A stretch of DNA of 64,000 nt from assembly GCA_010015675.1 (NCBI GenBank), contig ML976977.1, positions 1,782,908 through 1,846,907 on the forward strand, in the 5' to 3' direction. The notes below the pieces were generated by a model. It was not told the DNA's origin, made no database searches, and saw nothing but the letters and a program-made list of their open reading frames with translations. Below, piece after piece: positions 12,916 to 25,840 of the stretch. Both the position numbers and the translations under genes were made by a program. How positions within the stretch are numbered: the stretch's first letter is position 1; the number at the start of each line of letters is the position of its first letter. Origin of the DNA: Byssothecium circinans. Its lineage: Eukaryota; Ascomycota; Dothideomycetes; Pleosporales; Massarinaceae.

Positions 12916-14699
12916 GATAATATGTTAGATAGGCTAAGATAATGGTAGATTACGACTTTAAAGTATACTATTACCTAGGATCGCTGAATAGAGCGGCGGA
13001 CGCTCTTAGCTAGAGATCTAACCTATAGGAGATAAATCAACCTATCACGCACAATGCTATCCTATAAAAGGAGATAGATAGATGATTAGTCTATAACTAA
13101 CTATAACTAGTTTAGAGAACTTTAGTTAAACGGCTAGCTAGGATGGCTAAGACTATATAGAAATAGGATGAAAAGCTTAGGGAGCTTACCTAAGAACTAG
13201 GAAATAGTTTACGACATAATTAACCCTAATTAGTTAAGATAGCTAGGATTAATTATAAAGGACTAAAAGTACACGACTTCGCGGACTATAGTTGCTTAAC
13301 TCTAGAATAGAGGGTAGAGTATAATTTAGTTAACTAGCTTAAGGCAAGACTACCCTATAATAAGGAATAATAAATTGTACTGCGCAAAGCTTACATACTA
13401 ACTCTAATACGGAAATTACATGAATCTAAGGAATATAGACACCCTAGGATTAACAAAACAGTTTAATAGATTTTAAATGAATACTTAATCCCTAATGTAC
13501 AAAAAGTAGTTTAGAACGCGATAGGCAACTATTTAGCATATTCTAAGAATAAGCCTAAGAGACATAAGCCCTATAAATTACTCTAATTGCTTAAATTACC
13601 TGTACGCCTATAGATTAGCGTTACAATAGACTTTATTATAAAGCTCCTGAAATTGTTAGAACCTAGATTAGCATGGCTATACAACTTAATATTAGTAATT
13701 ATTGACTAATTAACTAAAGTATCAATATTTGTATTAATAGAAGAAACGGTTACGGCTAAAGAGATAGCTTACGAAGTAACTAAGGTACTTATTAGTTAAC
13801 ACGGTGTGCTAGAATAGTTTATTACTAATTATAGGACACTATTTACCTCTAAGTATTAGAGCACGTTCTTAGCAAAGCTTAGAGTTAATAAGAAGCTTTT
13901 AACTAGCTTTTATCTATAGATAGATAGTTAGATAAAACGAAAAAACTAGACACTAGAATAGTATCTAAGGATATACGCTAATAAGCTATAGGACAACTAG
14001 GTTAAACTCCTACTAATAGCTTAACTAGCCTATAACAGCATAAGATCCTTGATAATAGGATACTCGCCGTACTACGCGAATTATGGATATAAGCTAGTTG
14101 CTCATTAAAATCCTAAGGATGTTAAAAGTCTTTTAGCCGAAGCTAATGATAAGGCATGACTCCTTCGCAAACTGTATAACAAATTAAGCTGATGAATTAC
14201 TTAACAAAACCTCACGACAGCTAAATTAGTAAATAAGAAAAGGCTTAAAGGACTAACCCTTAAAGTGGGAGATAAAGTTTTCCTATTATGAAAAAATTTA
14301 AAAACTAAATAACTATGCGATAAACTAGACAACCTCTAAGTAGGACTATTTTAGATCCTAGAGGCTAAGGGACTAGTAACGTTCAAACTAGAGCTCCCTA
14401 AAAGCATACGCATATACTCTATCTTTTATAAATTACTTCTTGAACTAGCACCACTAGACGCTAAGGTTAAGACACGGATCAAGCTTAAAGATAAAGATTA
14501 AGAGGCTAAAGAGATTAAGGACCTACAGAAATTTAAGCGTTAGTAGAAGTACTTAGTTAAATAAAAGGACTAGCTAGACAGCTAGAACACTTAGGAACTA
14601 ATATAGAATCTTATAGGCTATAAGGATTTAGTAAAGGACTATTACTAATAGAATCTAAAGGTAGTAGTTCTAAGTTCGCTAGGAAAGTAGAAAAGTTAA

Positions 14700-15126
14700 A
14701 AGATAAGGAAGAATTAAATAAGAAAGAAAAGTTAGCCTACAACTAGCCTAGGTTAGTTAATGATACGGGTAGTGATAGTAAAGGCGCAATAGTAGTATCT
14801 ATACTCTTAGGAGTAGTAGTTAACGACCTAGCCTCATGCTTAAGGCTCTCTATCTCTTCTATTAAAACTAACTCCTAATAGTACATCTCCTTCTCTTAAT
14901 GATTAAGATACAGAAGCTCTAACTGTGACTTGCATAGAGACTTCTCTAGCTTAAGCAAACGCTAACGCACGCGATCCTACTTTGCGTTAAGCTTAGCCTA
15001 CTCTTAAGGAGTTATAACTAGATTACACTCAGAGTTATAATCTAAACACTTAAAATAACGCCTAGAATCTAAGCTTATAATACACTTTTAACTCTCTTTA
15101 TAATAGATTAAGTAAGGGGAAGGCAT
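14700..15126 (-). pseudogene. Antisense accessory ORF relic in element B
   Basis: Between the chromodomain and the 3' LTR, the minus strand carries a decayed frame starting at ATG 15126 (MPSPYLIYYKES). It contains a Cys cluster (KCIISLDSRRYFKCLDYN then SEC) and a Lys/Glu/Leu-rich likely coiled coil (AKLNAK..., RLLKLEKSL, EIESLKHEARS). Stops fall at former Gln, Trp or Arg codons. A counterpart occurs at the same place in C, D and E. The Cys pattern resembles small fungal zinc-binding proteins of unknown role. It may be an element-borne protein or a captured gene. Function unknown. Confidence 0.45.
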
Positions 15127-15403
15127 CTTGCGACCATTCACTAGGACGTAATAGGTAAGCAGTTTTTAACGAGTAGTAGATAAGCTAGTAGGCATAGACA
15201 ATAGATCTGCATAAAGAACCTTTAGGGCTTAAGGACGGGATTCCCTAGGCATAGTTAGGTAGGAGGTTAAGGAATATCTAAGGAGGATATAATACTACTA
15301 ATGGTAGGGAACTCGTACGCTTTATACGCTAGCTACGACCTAGTGTGGCATAGTGGCTAGACCTTTTAAGTTATTAGAATAATAATTCTAAAGAGAGGGA
15401 TAA

Positions 15404-15891
15404 TATTATAAATAAGAAGGATATAGGGTATCTAGAACTAGATAGTGCAGCGTAGAAGGTATTAAGCCTAGGGAATAACAACATAATAATACGTAGGGTA
15501 GGATTAAGTTAGTAGTTACGTAATATTAATCTTACTAAGATAACTAATCTTAAGAGATTAGGTCTACGTAAGAGAGTAGGAGTAATCTTGCCCTTAAAGG
15601 TAATCTCTAGAGATTAAGGACTATAGGATAGATTAAAGGAATAGAGTAAGTAGTATAAAGGCTAGATAGATTTCCTTTATCTTTCTAATTCTAATTCTTT
15701 GTAGTTAACTCTCTATAGTTTATCTCTTACCTAGATTAATACTTAGTTATTTTATAGTTTATTATAGAATTAGTTGCTTTAGTATATTTACCTCTTAAAC
15801 TACTAAAGCCTACTACCTAATATATATACCTTACACTAACTGACCTTCCCTAATACGGAATAGGATCTGGCAAGTATATCCCTTAGTAACA
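15404..15891 (+). repeat. LTR3, 3' LTR of B
   Basis: Starts TATTATAAATAAG and ends TTAGTAACA. Length is 488 bp. It is preceded by a purine tract and followed by CTTAC, which matches the five bases before LTR1. Confidence 0.88.
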
Positions 15892-15896
15892 CTTAC

Positions 15897-17040
15897 GCTC
15901 TCTTACTCTCTTATACTTAAACTCTTTGCTTCTTTATGTAAGCTTTCTCCCCCTCTCTTATAAGATGCTTGCTTATCCTATGCTAGCGGTAGCTATGGAG
16001 GAAGGGAGAATATCCCTACCTATTATAGGTAGCATCGCTATGCGTAATCCTGTAACTTATTTTCCCCTACTTTAGACTTGCTAATAGTAATTACTACGCC
16101 CTACCTCATTCCTATTTTTAGTGAACGAATATATAGTACTTATGCTATTATCTTAGCTCTAATACTTCTATACTACGCCCCACTCCCTTAGTTAAATACG
16201 CTAGGCTAATCGCTTGCTTAGCTACTGTATCCTACTTCTAGCTTAATCTCTTAGCGGTAACACGGCTATCTACTCGTATAATATATTAATTCAGCCCTCC
16301 TAGCATCTATATTAGCGCTATAGTTACAGTAGGATGCTCTAACTTGCATAAGGTATACAGCGTTGCTGTAATATTATAATGCAACTAGTAGGGGGCTTAG
16401 TGCCTAGAAGCTAGCAGCTAATAGCTTAGAGATAGCGTTAGGCGTACTATAAGAGGTAAATAAAGCCCTATAGACTAATTACCTAAAAGTATAGGGCACT
16501 ATTAGCAAGAATTACGTATTTATACGTTATTTAGTACAGACTTGTCTAATGTATAAAAGGTATTTAATAATTAAAGAAGAAGCCAGTAATTAGTAGTTTT
16601 ATTTAAAATAATATAGATTCTTAACTAGCTAAAAGATACGTATAACTGCGTTATAATAACTATTTACTAGCTAGTTGCTAGATAAGCTAGGCTAACTCTT
16701 AATACAATGTAGCCTCTATAGCAGCTATAAGAGCACGATAACACGGTCATCTTAGAGATACTAAAGCTAATAGGCTTTAAGTTATCCTTACTTACCCTAT
16801 AGATAGCGTCTTTGTACTACCTACTCTAACTATTTCTACGCTAGATATAGCATTTATATAAGCTCTTTAGGCTCCTCCCTCTTAGGCGGCAGTATTAGCC
16901 GTAGCATATAAAGCGACACTTAGTCTAGATAGGGAGAGCGACGTCTCTTAATCTCTTTACAGATTCGCTAGCAGGTTGCTATACAAAAATAGCCTTTTAT
17001 GGTACCTTCTTACTAGCCCCTTCACTTCCTATAAAAATTG
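15897..17040. other. Pre-insertion AT-rich sequence, nothing recognised
   Basis: This continues the CT-rich segment that ends at 2198. I find no frame that reads through stops convincingly and no repeat match within the window. Confidence 0.45.
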
Positions 17041-18840
17041 TTCCATACGTTCCCCTAGCGCGTAAGCATAAGCTAAAATCTAAGGCTAATACAAAGGCGA
17101 TAACTAGGACGGCAGGGTATAACCTTTCTAAAGCCAACTCCTTTAAAGATAGTAGAGAGTAGTTTAATATAGATAATTTCCTAATACTAGATTCTAATAT
17201 ATTATACTCTTTTAATCTAGGAGTACTTACTCTATTTAGAGACGTAGGCCCTTCTAGTTTACTAGATTAAAGTATTACTAGCTATTAAACGTTATAAGCA
17301 AATAGAACCTAGCTAATATATAGATATAGATGTAGTTAGTAGCCTTAATGCTACCCCCTTTCTAAAGAAACTAGAGTATTACTAGCCTAGCTAGGATTTG
17401 CTTAATAAAGGAGGGACCGATTACGCTACAAGCATTGTAAAGACGAATTTAGCTATAAATAGGTTAGTTAATAGGAGCAATCTAGGTAAGTATATAAGTA
17501 GATTGCGGTACTAATTTACTAATTAGCGATAGAATTTCCTTTACTTTTAAAGGGTAACGTAACTAAAGAATACTACAGTATAATACACGTTAAGCCTAGC
17601 AATGAAGCGTTAGACTATTAAGAGAATAGTTTTAATATAGCTGCTAGTAACAAAGGATACTATACTAGATAGTATAGCGATCTTAACGTAGCTAGCATGT
17701 GCGCCCTCTCTATAGAGGACGTAGAAAGTATTTAGCATAGTAAGTAGTATTCTAGTACTAGTTAAAGAGCCTATTTTAATATCTTTAAAAGAGAGATTGC
17801 TAGTAGTAGATAAACTACTCTTTAGCAATATTAGTATAATAAGTAGACTATTATTAGCACGCAAATAAATAGACCCTTTATCTGCTAATATAATAATCTC
17901 CTTAGTAGAAGTACTAGACAGAACATTAGAACTAGAGCTAGAAGACACTTATTTAGTAAAGCGGTAAAGGCTAGCTAAATAATAGGCTAAGAGCCTTATA
18001 CTTAATCCTATATCTATACTTAAGTTAATACTCTGTAGACCCCTAGTAGCCTAGTTACCTACTTTAGAGCTAGTAATAAGCCTAGTCCTAGCCTTCTTAG
18101 TAGTAATAGTAAAGGTAATAGTACTAGAACCTTAGGCTAGCTCCTAAATAACCTCTTTAAGGAGAGTAGTAATAATAGCGTATATATTTAAAGAATAGTT
18201 AAGGAGCTTCTATATTTCCTAAGATAGTCTACCTCTCCTTTTAAAGAAATAGAGGACGAACAAGATATTAATCCTAATCTAGATAGGTATAGAAAGAAGA
18301 GGAAAGGTAGTAGTAGTAAAGTTAAGTAAAACCTCTATAAACTTAATTAGGTTAATAAGGTATATTATAGACCTTTAGCGATAACTTCTTAATAACGTAA
18401 ATGCAGTAATCGTCTAGTCTAGGAGAAGGGGCACGGTCTATTATAAACTACTCTTAGGCCGTAGGGCTTAGGCATAATACTAACGAGGGTATTACGATAA
18501 GTAGCGTTATCCTAACTACAGCAACTATATTGGCCTAGGATAGATAGTGTGACTTAGTCCTAGTCCCTATAAATATCTGCTTTAGGAATAAAGGCTAAGG
18601 ATAGAACTAATATCTATTATAGACCTAGCCTTAATATATCTTATTAGATAACTAATCTTACGCTATACCCTATGCTAAAAGGCTTATTGATTATAATAGT
18701 AATTGTCTGTTACTATAACTTAAAATTATCTCTTAACCTAGTAGCCCTAGATTACAAGCTCCTTAGTAGAAAAGGTAAAGTTATCTATATAACCTAGCTA
18801 TTGCTAGATTTATAGATACTACTAAGATACTAATATAATA
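17041..18840 (+). pseudogene. Unrecognised plus-strand coding relic, split by element D
   Basis: From about 17050 a plus-strand frame reads for roughly 75 codons with a single TAG (ARKHKLKSKANTK, NLSKANSFKDSRE). More stretches with coding-like composition follow, such as IIHVKPSNEALDY near 17590 and CALSIEDVES near 17700. The relic appears to continue across the element D insertion site (18841-18845) at 26334. On the opposite strand 17610-17948 is the longest stop-free frame of the block (112 codons, Ser-rich start, no Trp or Gln). It may be open only because it lacks mutable codons. I do not recognise either protein, and the frame choice is uncertain. Confidence 0.35.
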
Positions 18841-18845
18841 ATAGT

Positions 18846-19414
18846 TGTTACTAAGGGGTATACTTGCCAGATCCTAATCCGTGTTAGGGGAGGTTAGTTA
18901 GTGCTAGGTATATACGTTAGGTAGTAGGCTTTAGTAGTTTAAGAGGTAAATATACTAAAGCAACTAATTCTATAATAAACTATAGAATAACTAAGTATTA
19001 ATCTAGGTAAGNNNNNNNNNNAAGAGGTAAATATACTAAAGCAACTAATTCTATAATAAACTATAGAATAACTAAGTATTAATCTAGGTAAGAGATAAAC
19101 TATAGAGAGTTAACTACGAAGAATTAGAATTAGAAAGATAAAGGAAATCTATCTAGTTTTTATACTACTTATTCTACTTTTCTACTTTGTCTTAAGAACC
19201 TTAATCTCTAGAGATTACTATAGAAGGTAAGATTAGTCTTACTCTTTTAAGCAAGCCTAATCTCTAGAGATTAGTATTTTTAGCAAGATGAATATTACGT
19301 AACTGCTAACCTAATCTTACCCCGCGCATTATTGTGTTGCTATCCTCTAGTCTTAATACCTCTTACGCCGCATTATCTAGTCCTAGATACCCTGTATCTT
19401 TCCTATTTATAATA
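18846..19414 (-). repeat. 3' LTR of element D, containing a false duplication
   Basis: Begins TGTTACTAAGG and ends TTATAATA. It measures 569 bp as assembled. Removing the 10 Ns and the 71-bp duplicate beside them gives 488 bp, exactly the length of the 5' LTR at 25841-26328. Confidence 0.88.
19012..19021. other. Assembly gap (10 N) with unmerged contig overlap
   Basis: The 71 bases before the gap (18941-19011) are repeated identically right after it (19022-19092). The contig ends overlap and the gap is probably not real. Confidence 0.92.
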
Positions 19415-22400
19415 TTATCCCCCCCTTTAAGATTATTATCCTAATAACCTAAAAGGTTCAGCTGCTATACCGCATTAGGTCTTAGCTAGCGTATAAAGTA
19501 CGTAAGCTCCCTGTTATATATAGTATTATATCCTCCTTAGATATTCCTTAACTTCCTACCTAACTATACCTAGGAAATCCTATCCCTAAGTCCTAAAGGT
19601 TCTTTGTATAGATCTTTTATCTATTCCTGCCAGCTTATCTACTACTCGTTAAAAACTGCTTACTAGTCGCATTCTAGCGAATAGCTATAAAATACTTTCC
19701 CCTTACTTAGCTTATTATAAGGAGAGTTAGGAGTATATTATAAGCTTAGACTCTAGGAGTTATTTTTAGTATCTAAATTATAACTCTAAGTGTAATCTAG
19801 TTGTAACTCCTTAAGAGTAGGCTAAGCTTAACGCAAAGTAGGATTACGTGTGTTAGTATTTGCTTAAGCTAGAGAAGTCCCTACGTAAGTTACAGCTAAA
19901 ACTTCTATATCTTAATTATTAAGAGAAGGAGATGTATTATTAAGAGCTAGCCTTAATAGAAGAGATAGAGAGCTTTAAGCGTAGGGCTAGGTCCTTAACT
20001 ACTACTTCTAAGAGTATAGATACTACTATTGCTCCTTTACTACTAATACCCTTATTATTGAGTAACCTAGGCTAGTTGCAGGCTAACCCTTCTTTTAATT
20101 TTTTATTTAATCCTTCTTTATCTTTTAATTTCTCTGCTTTCGTAGCGAATATAGATCCTATATCTTTAGATATTATTAGTAATAGTCCCTTACTAAATCC
20201 TTATAGCCTATAAGATTCTGTATTAGTTCCTAGGTATTCTAGTTATCTAGCTAGTTCTTCTACTTAACTAAGTACTTTTACTAATGCTTGAATTTCTATA
20301 GGTCCTTAATTTCCTTAACCTTATAATTTTTATCCTTAAGTTTAATCCTTGTCTTAGTTTCAGCATCTAGTAGTGCTAGTTTAAGGAGTAATTTATAAAA
20401 GATAAGGTATATATATATACTTTTAGGGAGCTCTAGTTTAAACGTTACTAGTCCCTTAACCTATAGGATCTAGAATAGTCCTATTTAGAGGTTATCTAAT
20501 TTATTGTATAGCCGTTTAGTTTTTAAATGTTTTTATTATAGGAAAACTTTATCCCTCTTTTTAAGGGTTAGTCCCTTAAGCCTTTTCTTGTTTACTAATT
20601 TAGCTGTTGTAAGATTCTGTTAAGCGATTTGTTAGCCTAATTTATTGTATAATTCGCGAAGGAATCATGCCTTATTATTAGCTCTAGCTAAAAGGCTCTT
20701 GACGTCCTTAGGATCCTAATAAGCAATTAGCTTATATCTATAGTTCGCATAGTGCGGCAAGTATCCTATTATTATAGATCTTATACTATTATAAGCTAAT
20801 TATACTATTAGCAGGAGTTCAACCTAGTTATCCTATAGCTTGTTAGTGTATATCCTTAGATACTATTCTAATATCTAGTTTGTTTGTTTTATCTAACTAT
20901 CTATCTATAGATAGAAGCTAGTCGAAAGCTTCTTATTAACTCTAAGCTTTATAAGGAACGTGCTCTAATACTTAGAAGTAAATAGTGTTCTATAGTTAGT
21001 AATAAACTATTCTAGTATACTATATTAACTAACAAGTACCTTAGTTACTTTGTAAGCTATTTTTTTAGCTATAACTATTTCTTCTATTAGTACGAATATT
21101 AATGCCTTAGTTAATTAGTTAACATTTACTAGCATTAAATTATATAGCTGTACTAATCTAGGTTCTAATAATTTTAGGAGCTTTATAATAAAGTCTATCG
21201 TAACGCTAATCTATAGGCGTGCAGGTAGTTCTAGCAGTTAGATTAATCTATAGGGCTTATATCTCTTAGGCTTGTTCTTAGAGTATACTAAACAGTCGCC
21301 TATCACGTTTTAAACTGCTCTTTATACATTAGGTATTAAGTACTTATTTAAAATCTATTAAACTATTTTATTAATTCCTAGGTGTCTATATATTCTAGAC
21401 TTGTATAATTCCTAGATAAGCAAACGCGCTCGTCTCTTAGGAACTTATCGTTATCCGTTAGGATCCTAGGTTAGCTCCTGCTACTACTTATCCTAAAGGT
21501 TCGCAACTATAGCCACTTTAGCTAGTCGTGGTTAATTGTAGACTAGTTATCTATCTGGTTCTTATTAGAGAATTACGTTATACGTAATAGGTCTATCTAT
21601 TTCCTAAAGGTTAGATCTTTAGCTAAGAGTATCTACTACTCTATTTAGTAATCCTAGGTAATAGTAGACTTTAAAGTTGTAATCTACTATTATTTTAGCC
21701 TATCTAACCTATCATTAGTTGAGTTTCTTAGTTATTATAAAACTTATTAGGTTCTAGTAATCTAAATATACCTCTACCTAGTGTTTAGCGCCTACTAACT
21801 AGGGTTACTATTATTTAAAGGCATCTACTATTGCTAGTAGTTCCTTATCGTAAATATTATAATTAAGATCTACGCTTATAAACTTTTATAAGTAGTAGAA
21901 CACTAGTTTCTACTTCTTATTATTACCTTACTATAAGAGAATTGCTCCTAAGGCGTAGTCTAATATATCTATTTCTAATTATAGTAGTTGCTCTAGGTCG
22001 TGCATCTATAATATAGGGGCTAACAAGAATAATTCCTTAAGCTCCTTAAAAGCCTTCTATTATTCTTGTCCCTATTAAAATCCATTTTCCTTCTTAGTAA
22101 TCTCCGTAAGAGGCGCCGTAATTTTTAAATATCCCTTAATAAACTTTTAATAGAAGTTCATGAATCTTAGAAAGGATTACACGTCTTTAACTATTTTAGG
22201 TACCTTTATATCCTATACAGCCTTAACTCTTTTCAGGTCTATAGTAATGCCTTCTTATAAGATAATAAATCCTAAGTAGTCTATCTCTATAACATAGAAT
22301 TTATATTTCTCTAGCTATAGAGGCAATTAATATTCCCTAAGCTTCCTAAGTACTTTCTTAATATATTTAATATAATCCTTAAGCGTTCCTAATATATACA

Positions 22401-25400
22401 CTAGTATATTGTCTAGGTACGCTATCATAAAAACGTCTAAGTATTCGTGAAGTACTTTGTTAATAAACGCCTAAAATATTACAGGCGCGTTTATTAGTCT
22501 AAAGGGTATAACTGTATACTTGTATAATCTATAACAAGTTTTAAAGGCTGTTAGCTATTTAAAGCCCTTAGCTATCCGTATTTAATAGAATCTATCTTAT
22601 ATATTAAATTTTATAATCTACTTAATTCCTTAGAGGCGGTTTATAAGTTCCTAGATTAGAGGAAGGCGATAATAGTTCTTCCTTATAACATAGTTAAGCT
22701 GTCTATAATCTATATAGAGTTATAGCTTTCTATTTTTCTTTAGGATAAAGAGAATTAGTAAAGCTATTAGGCTTATACTTTCTTATATATATCTACACCT
22801 TATATTCTTCTTAATATACGTTCGCAGTTTCTTCTACTAATCTTGCGTAAGCGGATATATTAGTCCTAGGCATAGTTTCGCGCCTTCTTCTAGGTAAATC
22901 TTGTAATCCTATTCCTAGTGTTCTAGTAATACAGTTTCGTCTTATTCCTTAAATAGATCTTAAAATTCCTTATATTCTAGTAGTATTATTAGTTAGGGTT
23001 TATCCTTTATAGTTATAACCTTCTATATCTAAATAACTTCTAATTATAAAGGGTCCTTCTTATAGATCTTCTTAATCTTATAAGGCGATATTTTGCTAAT
23101 CTAGATTCTATTCTAACTAGGTAAGCTCTAGATTATTAGGCTTAATCTTCTTTAACGTGTTCTAGCAACCTTGCGCACTAGTCCTTAGCTAAATACTATA
23201 CCTTTCTACTAATTAATAGCAGGATTGTGATTCCTAAGCTAATTATATCTAATTAATATGTCTTCTTTACTAAGATCTATAATATTAAGGGATATCATAT
23301 CCTTAATTCTAAGTACATAGAATAACACTTCTTAGGTTTGTAACCTTAAGAATTTATTGCTATAGGATATTAGTCTATTATTAGCTAATACTACTTATAT
23401 TAGACGTTCCTTATCTTAATAAAGTATATTAAATTTCTTAACTACTTATAGGGAGATATTTATCTATATAGCTCTACTATCTACTAGTACTGTAAGCCTG
23501 TGTCTATATATACGCACCTCTACCTTTAGTTAATAAATCAGTAGTTCTAGGTATCACATATTATATAGGGTTATTGTAGAAATACTCTTACTAGCGTAAT
23601 CTTATCCCTAGTAGCATCCTAGTTTTTCAACCCTCTAGGTTTTATTAGAAACTAACCTATTCCTTGTTTTTTAGACAGGTACGTTAGGCAGCTGTTTTCG
23701 TAATAGGCTATCTATAACAGGCGGGCGTACTCTATTAATAGGTTGTCTTGTTGCAGGAAACCCTTCCTAAGTTTCTCTAAGAGGTATACTTAACATATAT
23801 TATCAAAGTACTATCTATAAGGTAGGTTGTTGTAACTTTCCCTCCTAATAGCTCTAGGTAGGCGTCTTATAGTCTAAGTATATAAGATATTATCTCTAGC
23901 TGCTCTATCCTCTAGATAGCCTTGTAGCTAGTGTTGCGTTTCTAATAACGTTTGCTATATTTATCGTGTAAGTGCTTGTTTCTGTCTAAAAGCATCTTCC
24001 TTAGTCTTATTAGGAAGCGCTAGGAATTTATAGCGTTTGCATACGTCCGCTAGGCACTTAGATAGGAGCAATAACTTATAGCTAGCTCTATACCTAGCCT
24101 ATGCTGCTTCTTCTTTTAGGAGGAGGTAGAATATATACTCTAGTAGTACCTTACACTAGTTCTAATTAAGTTTCTTATATTCCTTCTTTAAAGGATATCC
24201 TATAGGATAATAGTGTAAATACATGTTGTCCTTATATATTAATATTTTACTATCTAGTTAACTAGCTAGCTAATACCCTGCAATATACTTGCTTAGCTAG
24301 TATATCTAGTAATACGTATCGTAGCACTTGCTCTATCCTAGGCGTTTATATTAGTATCGCTAATACTTAAAGTGGTGCACGTAGTAGTTATCTTCTAAGT
24401 AATCTTTTTCTAGAAGAAGGGCGTAGGAAGCTTATCTAGGCGTGTATTATACGCTTCTCTTTTCCTATAAGTAAGTAATGTAGTTTTCTCTTATGCAGTT
24501 ATACTAATTAACTTTATTATATTTATTATTAATCTTGATTTATTATACCTTTGTTTATAGACCTTGCTTCTTTATTACTGCTGCCACTACTTCATTAGTG
24601 TGTCCCCTGTGTATAAGTGTGTCTTAAGTGTATGTTTCTCCTTTATGCGTGTTGTTTTTATACATCTAGCATATATTATCTTTAAGCTGTTGAAGGACCT
24701 TATAGTCGTCTATCTGGTTTAAGGGACAGGTTATTTCTTACTTAATATTAGAGCTTATTATTTAGGCCAAGATAGGTTCTATATCGCTAATATTATTATT
24801 AGATAGTTCTATTGCCTAATCTAGTTCTAAAGGTAGGCAAGGAGTAGGCTACTAATATAGCACTCCTAGTTTATCCTCCTTAGGTCCTATTAGAGATATA
24901 CCTTTTTCTTAAAGTATTCTTAGCGTTGTTTGTAGGTTAGGCCATCTAGCTGTCTTCCCTTACCATTATTAAATTACTTTTTCTGTTGGATTTTGTCTGT
25001 TATTACTACGTCGCTGTCTTAGTTGTAGTATAGCATCTTTAGCTTTCTATATTATCTAAAGTTAGGAATGATTATTGTATCCCTTTATTTCTTCTGCAGT
25101 ACTTGTTTGTAGAGTTAGTTATTAATTTAGGTAGCTAGGTCAATTATATCTTATAGGTTATCTAGCTTATTGTAATAGATTATCCTATCCTTAACTATTT
25201 CCTTTAGCCTATTATAGAAGGCTGTACGTAATAGCGCATTATTCTAATTAATCTTTAACTATAGCTACTTAAACTTTGTTATATACTTCGCGACTAACTT
25301 CTCCTACTAGATCTAAGATATTTTTTGCTTTACTTAGGTCTCCTTGTTAAGTTTGCTAAACACCTTCTAAATCTCTTCCTTAAATACCGTCTAGCTCTTA

Positions 25401-25840
25401 AAGATAGCCTTTGTGTCGTCTTTGTAGTGCTTTATCTTATTTATAAGATAGTTATCTATAAAGGGTTGTATCTAGGTAGCTACCCTATCCTTTAGGTGCA
25501 TACTAGCCGCGAGGATCTTGTCTTGTTCCCCTATTATAGAGTTGAACTAATAGTATAAATCTATATTAGTAAGGAATAGCTTTAGGCTATCTTATCCTCT
25601 ATTATACTTCTCTAGCGCTGTAATCTTTCTATAGGGTATAGTGTCCTTAGCCTAGAGTTAAGCAAATACCTACATTAATCTATTAATCTATTTAGCCTAT
25701 TGCTGTATCTAGCTAGCCTAGCTAGCTATAACAAATGCTAGACTTAAAGTAGGTGTACTAACACTACTACTAGTAGTATATAAGGTAGCAGGAGCTGCTA
25801 TTACGTATGTTTAGGTTCTTAAACCTATAGGTAGTTAAAA
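19415..25840 (-). pseudogene. gag-pol relic of element D
   Basis: Minus-strand Ty3/gypsy polyprotein read through stops. The gag start lies near 25800, next to the primer-binding region GTAGTTAAAA (25831-25840). The zinc knuckle lies near 24900, and the gag-protease linker of subfamily II spans about 23850-24750. The RT box at 22408-22419 reads YLDN. Integrase and chromodomain follow toward 20150. Differences from the other copies look like transitions. The segment between RNase H and integrase (about 21400-21540) is the version shared with A rather than with B or E. Confidence 0.75.
19692..20095 (+). pseudogene. Antisense accessory ORF relic in element D
   Basis: Plus-strand counterpart of the antisense frame in B. 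The first codon ATA replaces ATG. It has the same spacing from the LTR, with segments EYIISLDSRSYF, YNSKCNLVVTP, LLKLEKSLRKL and ALIEEIESFKRRARS. Cys positions are partly lost to Tyr, consistent with TGC-to-TAC. It lies between chromodomain and 3' LTR. Function unknown. Confidence 0.42.

Larger units (their letters stand above)
8221..15403 (+). pseudogene. gag-pol relic of element B with chromodomain
   Basis: A complete Ty3/gypsy internal region is visible through stops. The gag zinc knuckle lies at 9163-9204 (C-x2-C-GEVGYFHRN-Y, last Cys lost). Between gag and protease lies a long His/Cys-rich linker (about 9430-10500). The RT box at 11736-11747 reads YLDN instead of YLDD. RNase H (KTDTLDYAL near 12185) and an integrase core with VTIDFI near 13620 follow, and the region ends in a chromodomain at about 14485-14640 (KYLVK and ELI/NLIGYKDLV motifs). 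A solo LTR at 12445-12915 interrupts the RNase H to integrase segment. A purine tract AAAGAGAGGGATAA precedes LTR3. The chromodomain assigns the element to the chromovirus branch. It is inactive. Confidence 0.8.
2204..15891 (+). mobile_element. Tandem Ty3/gypsy chromovirus pair A/B (LTR-int-LTR-int-LTR)
   Basis: Three LTRs (2204-2664, 7734-8220, 15404-15891) separate two internal regions in the same orientation. The outer boundaries are flanked by the same five bases, CTTAC, at 2199-2203 and 15892-15896, as if the tandem had a single target-site duplication. Internal A (2665-7733) stops after the integrase core and joins the middle LTR directly, lacking about 1.45 kb present in B. Internal B is interrupted by a foreign solo LTR (12445-12915). 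LTR1 has a U3 half resembling element E, while LTR2 and LTR3 match each other. Unequal recombination or template switching could give this structure. The two copies are heavily RIP-mutated and inactive. Confidence 0.8.
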
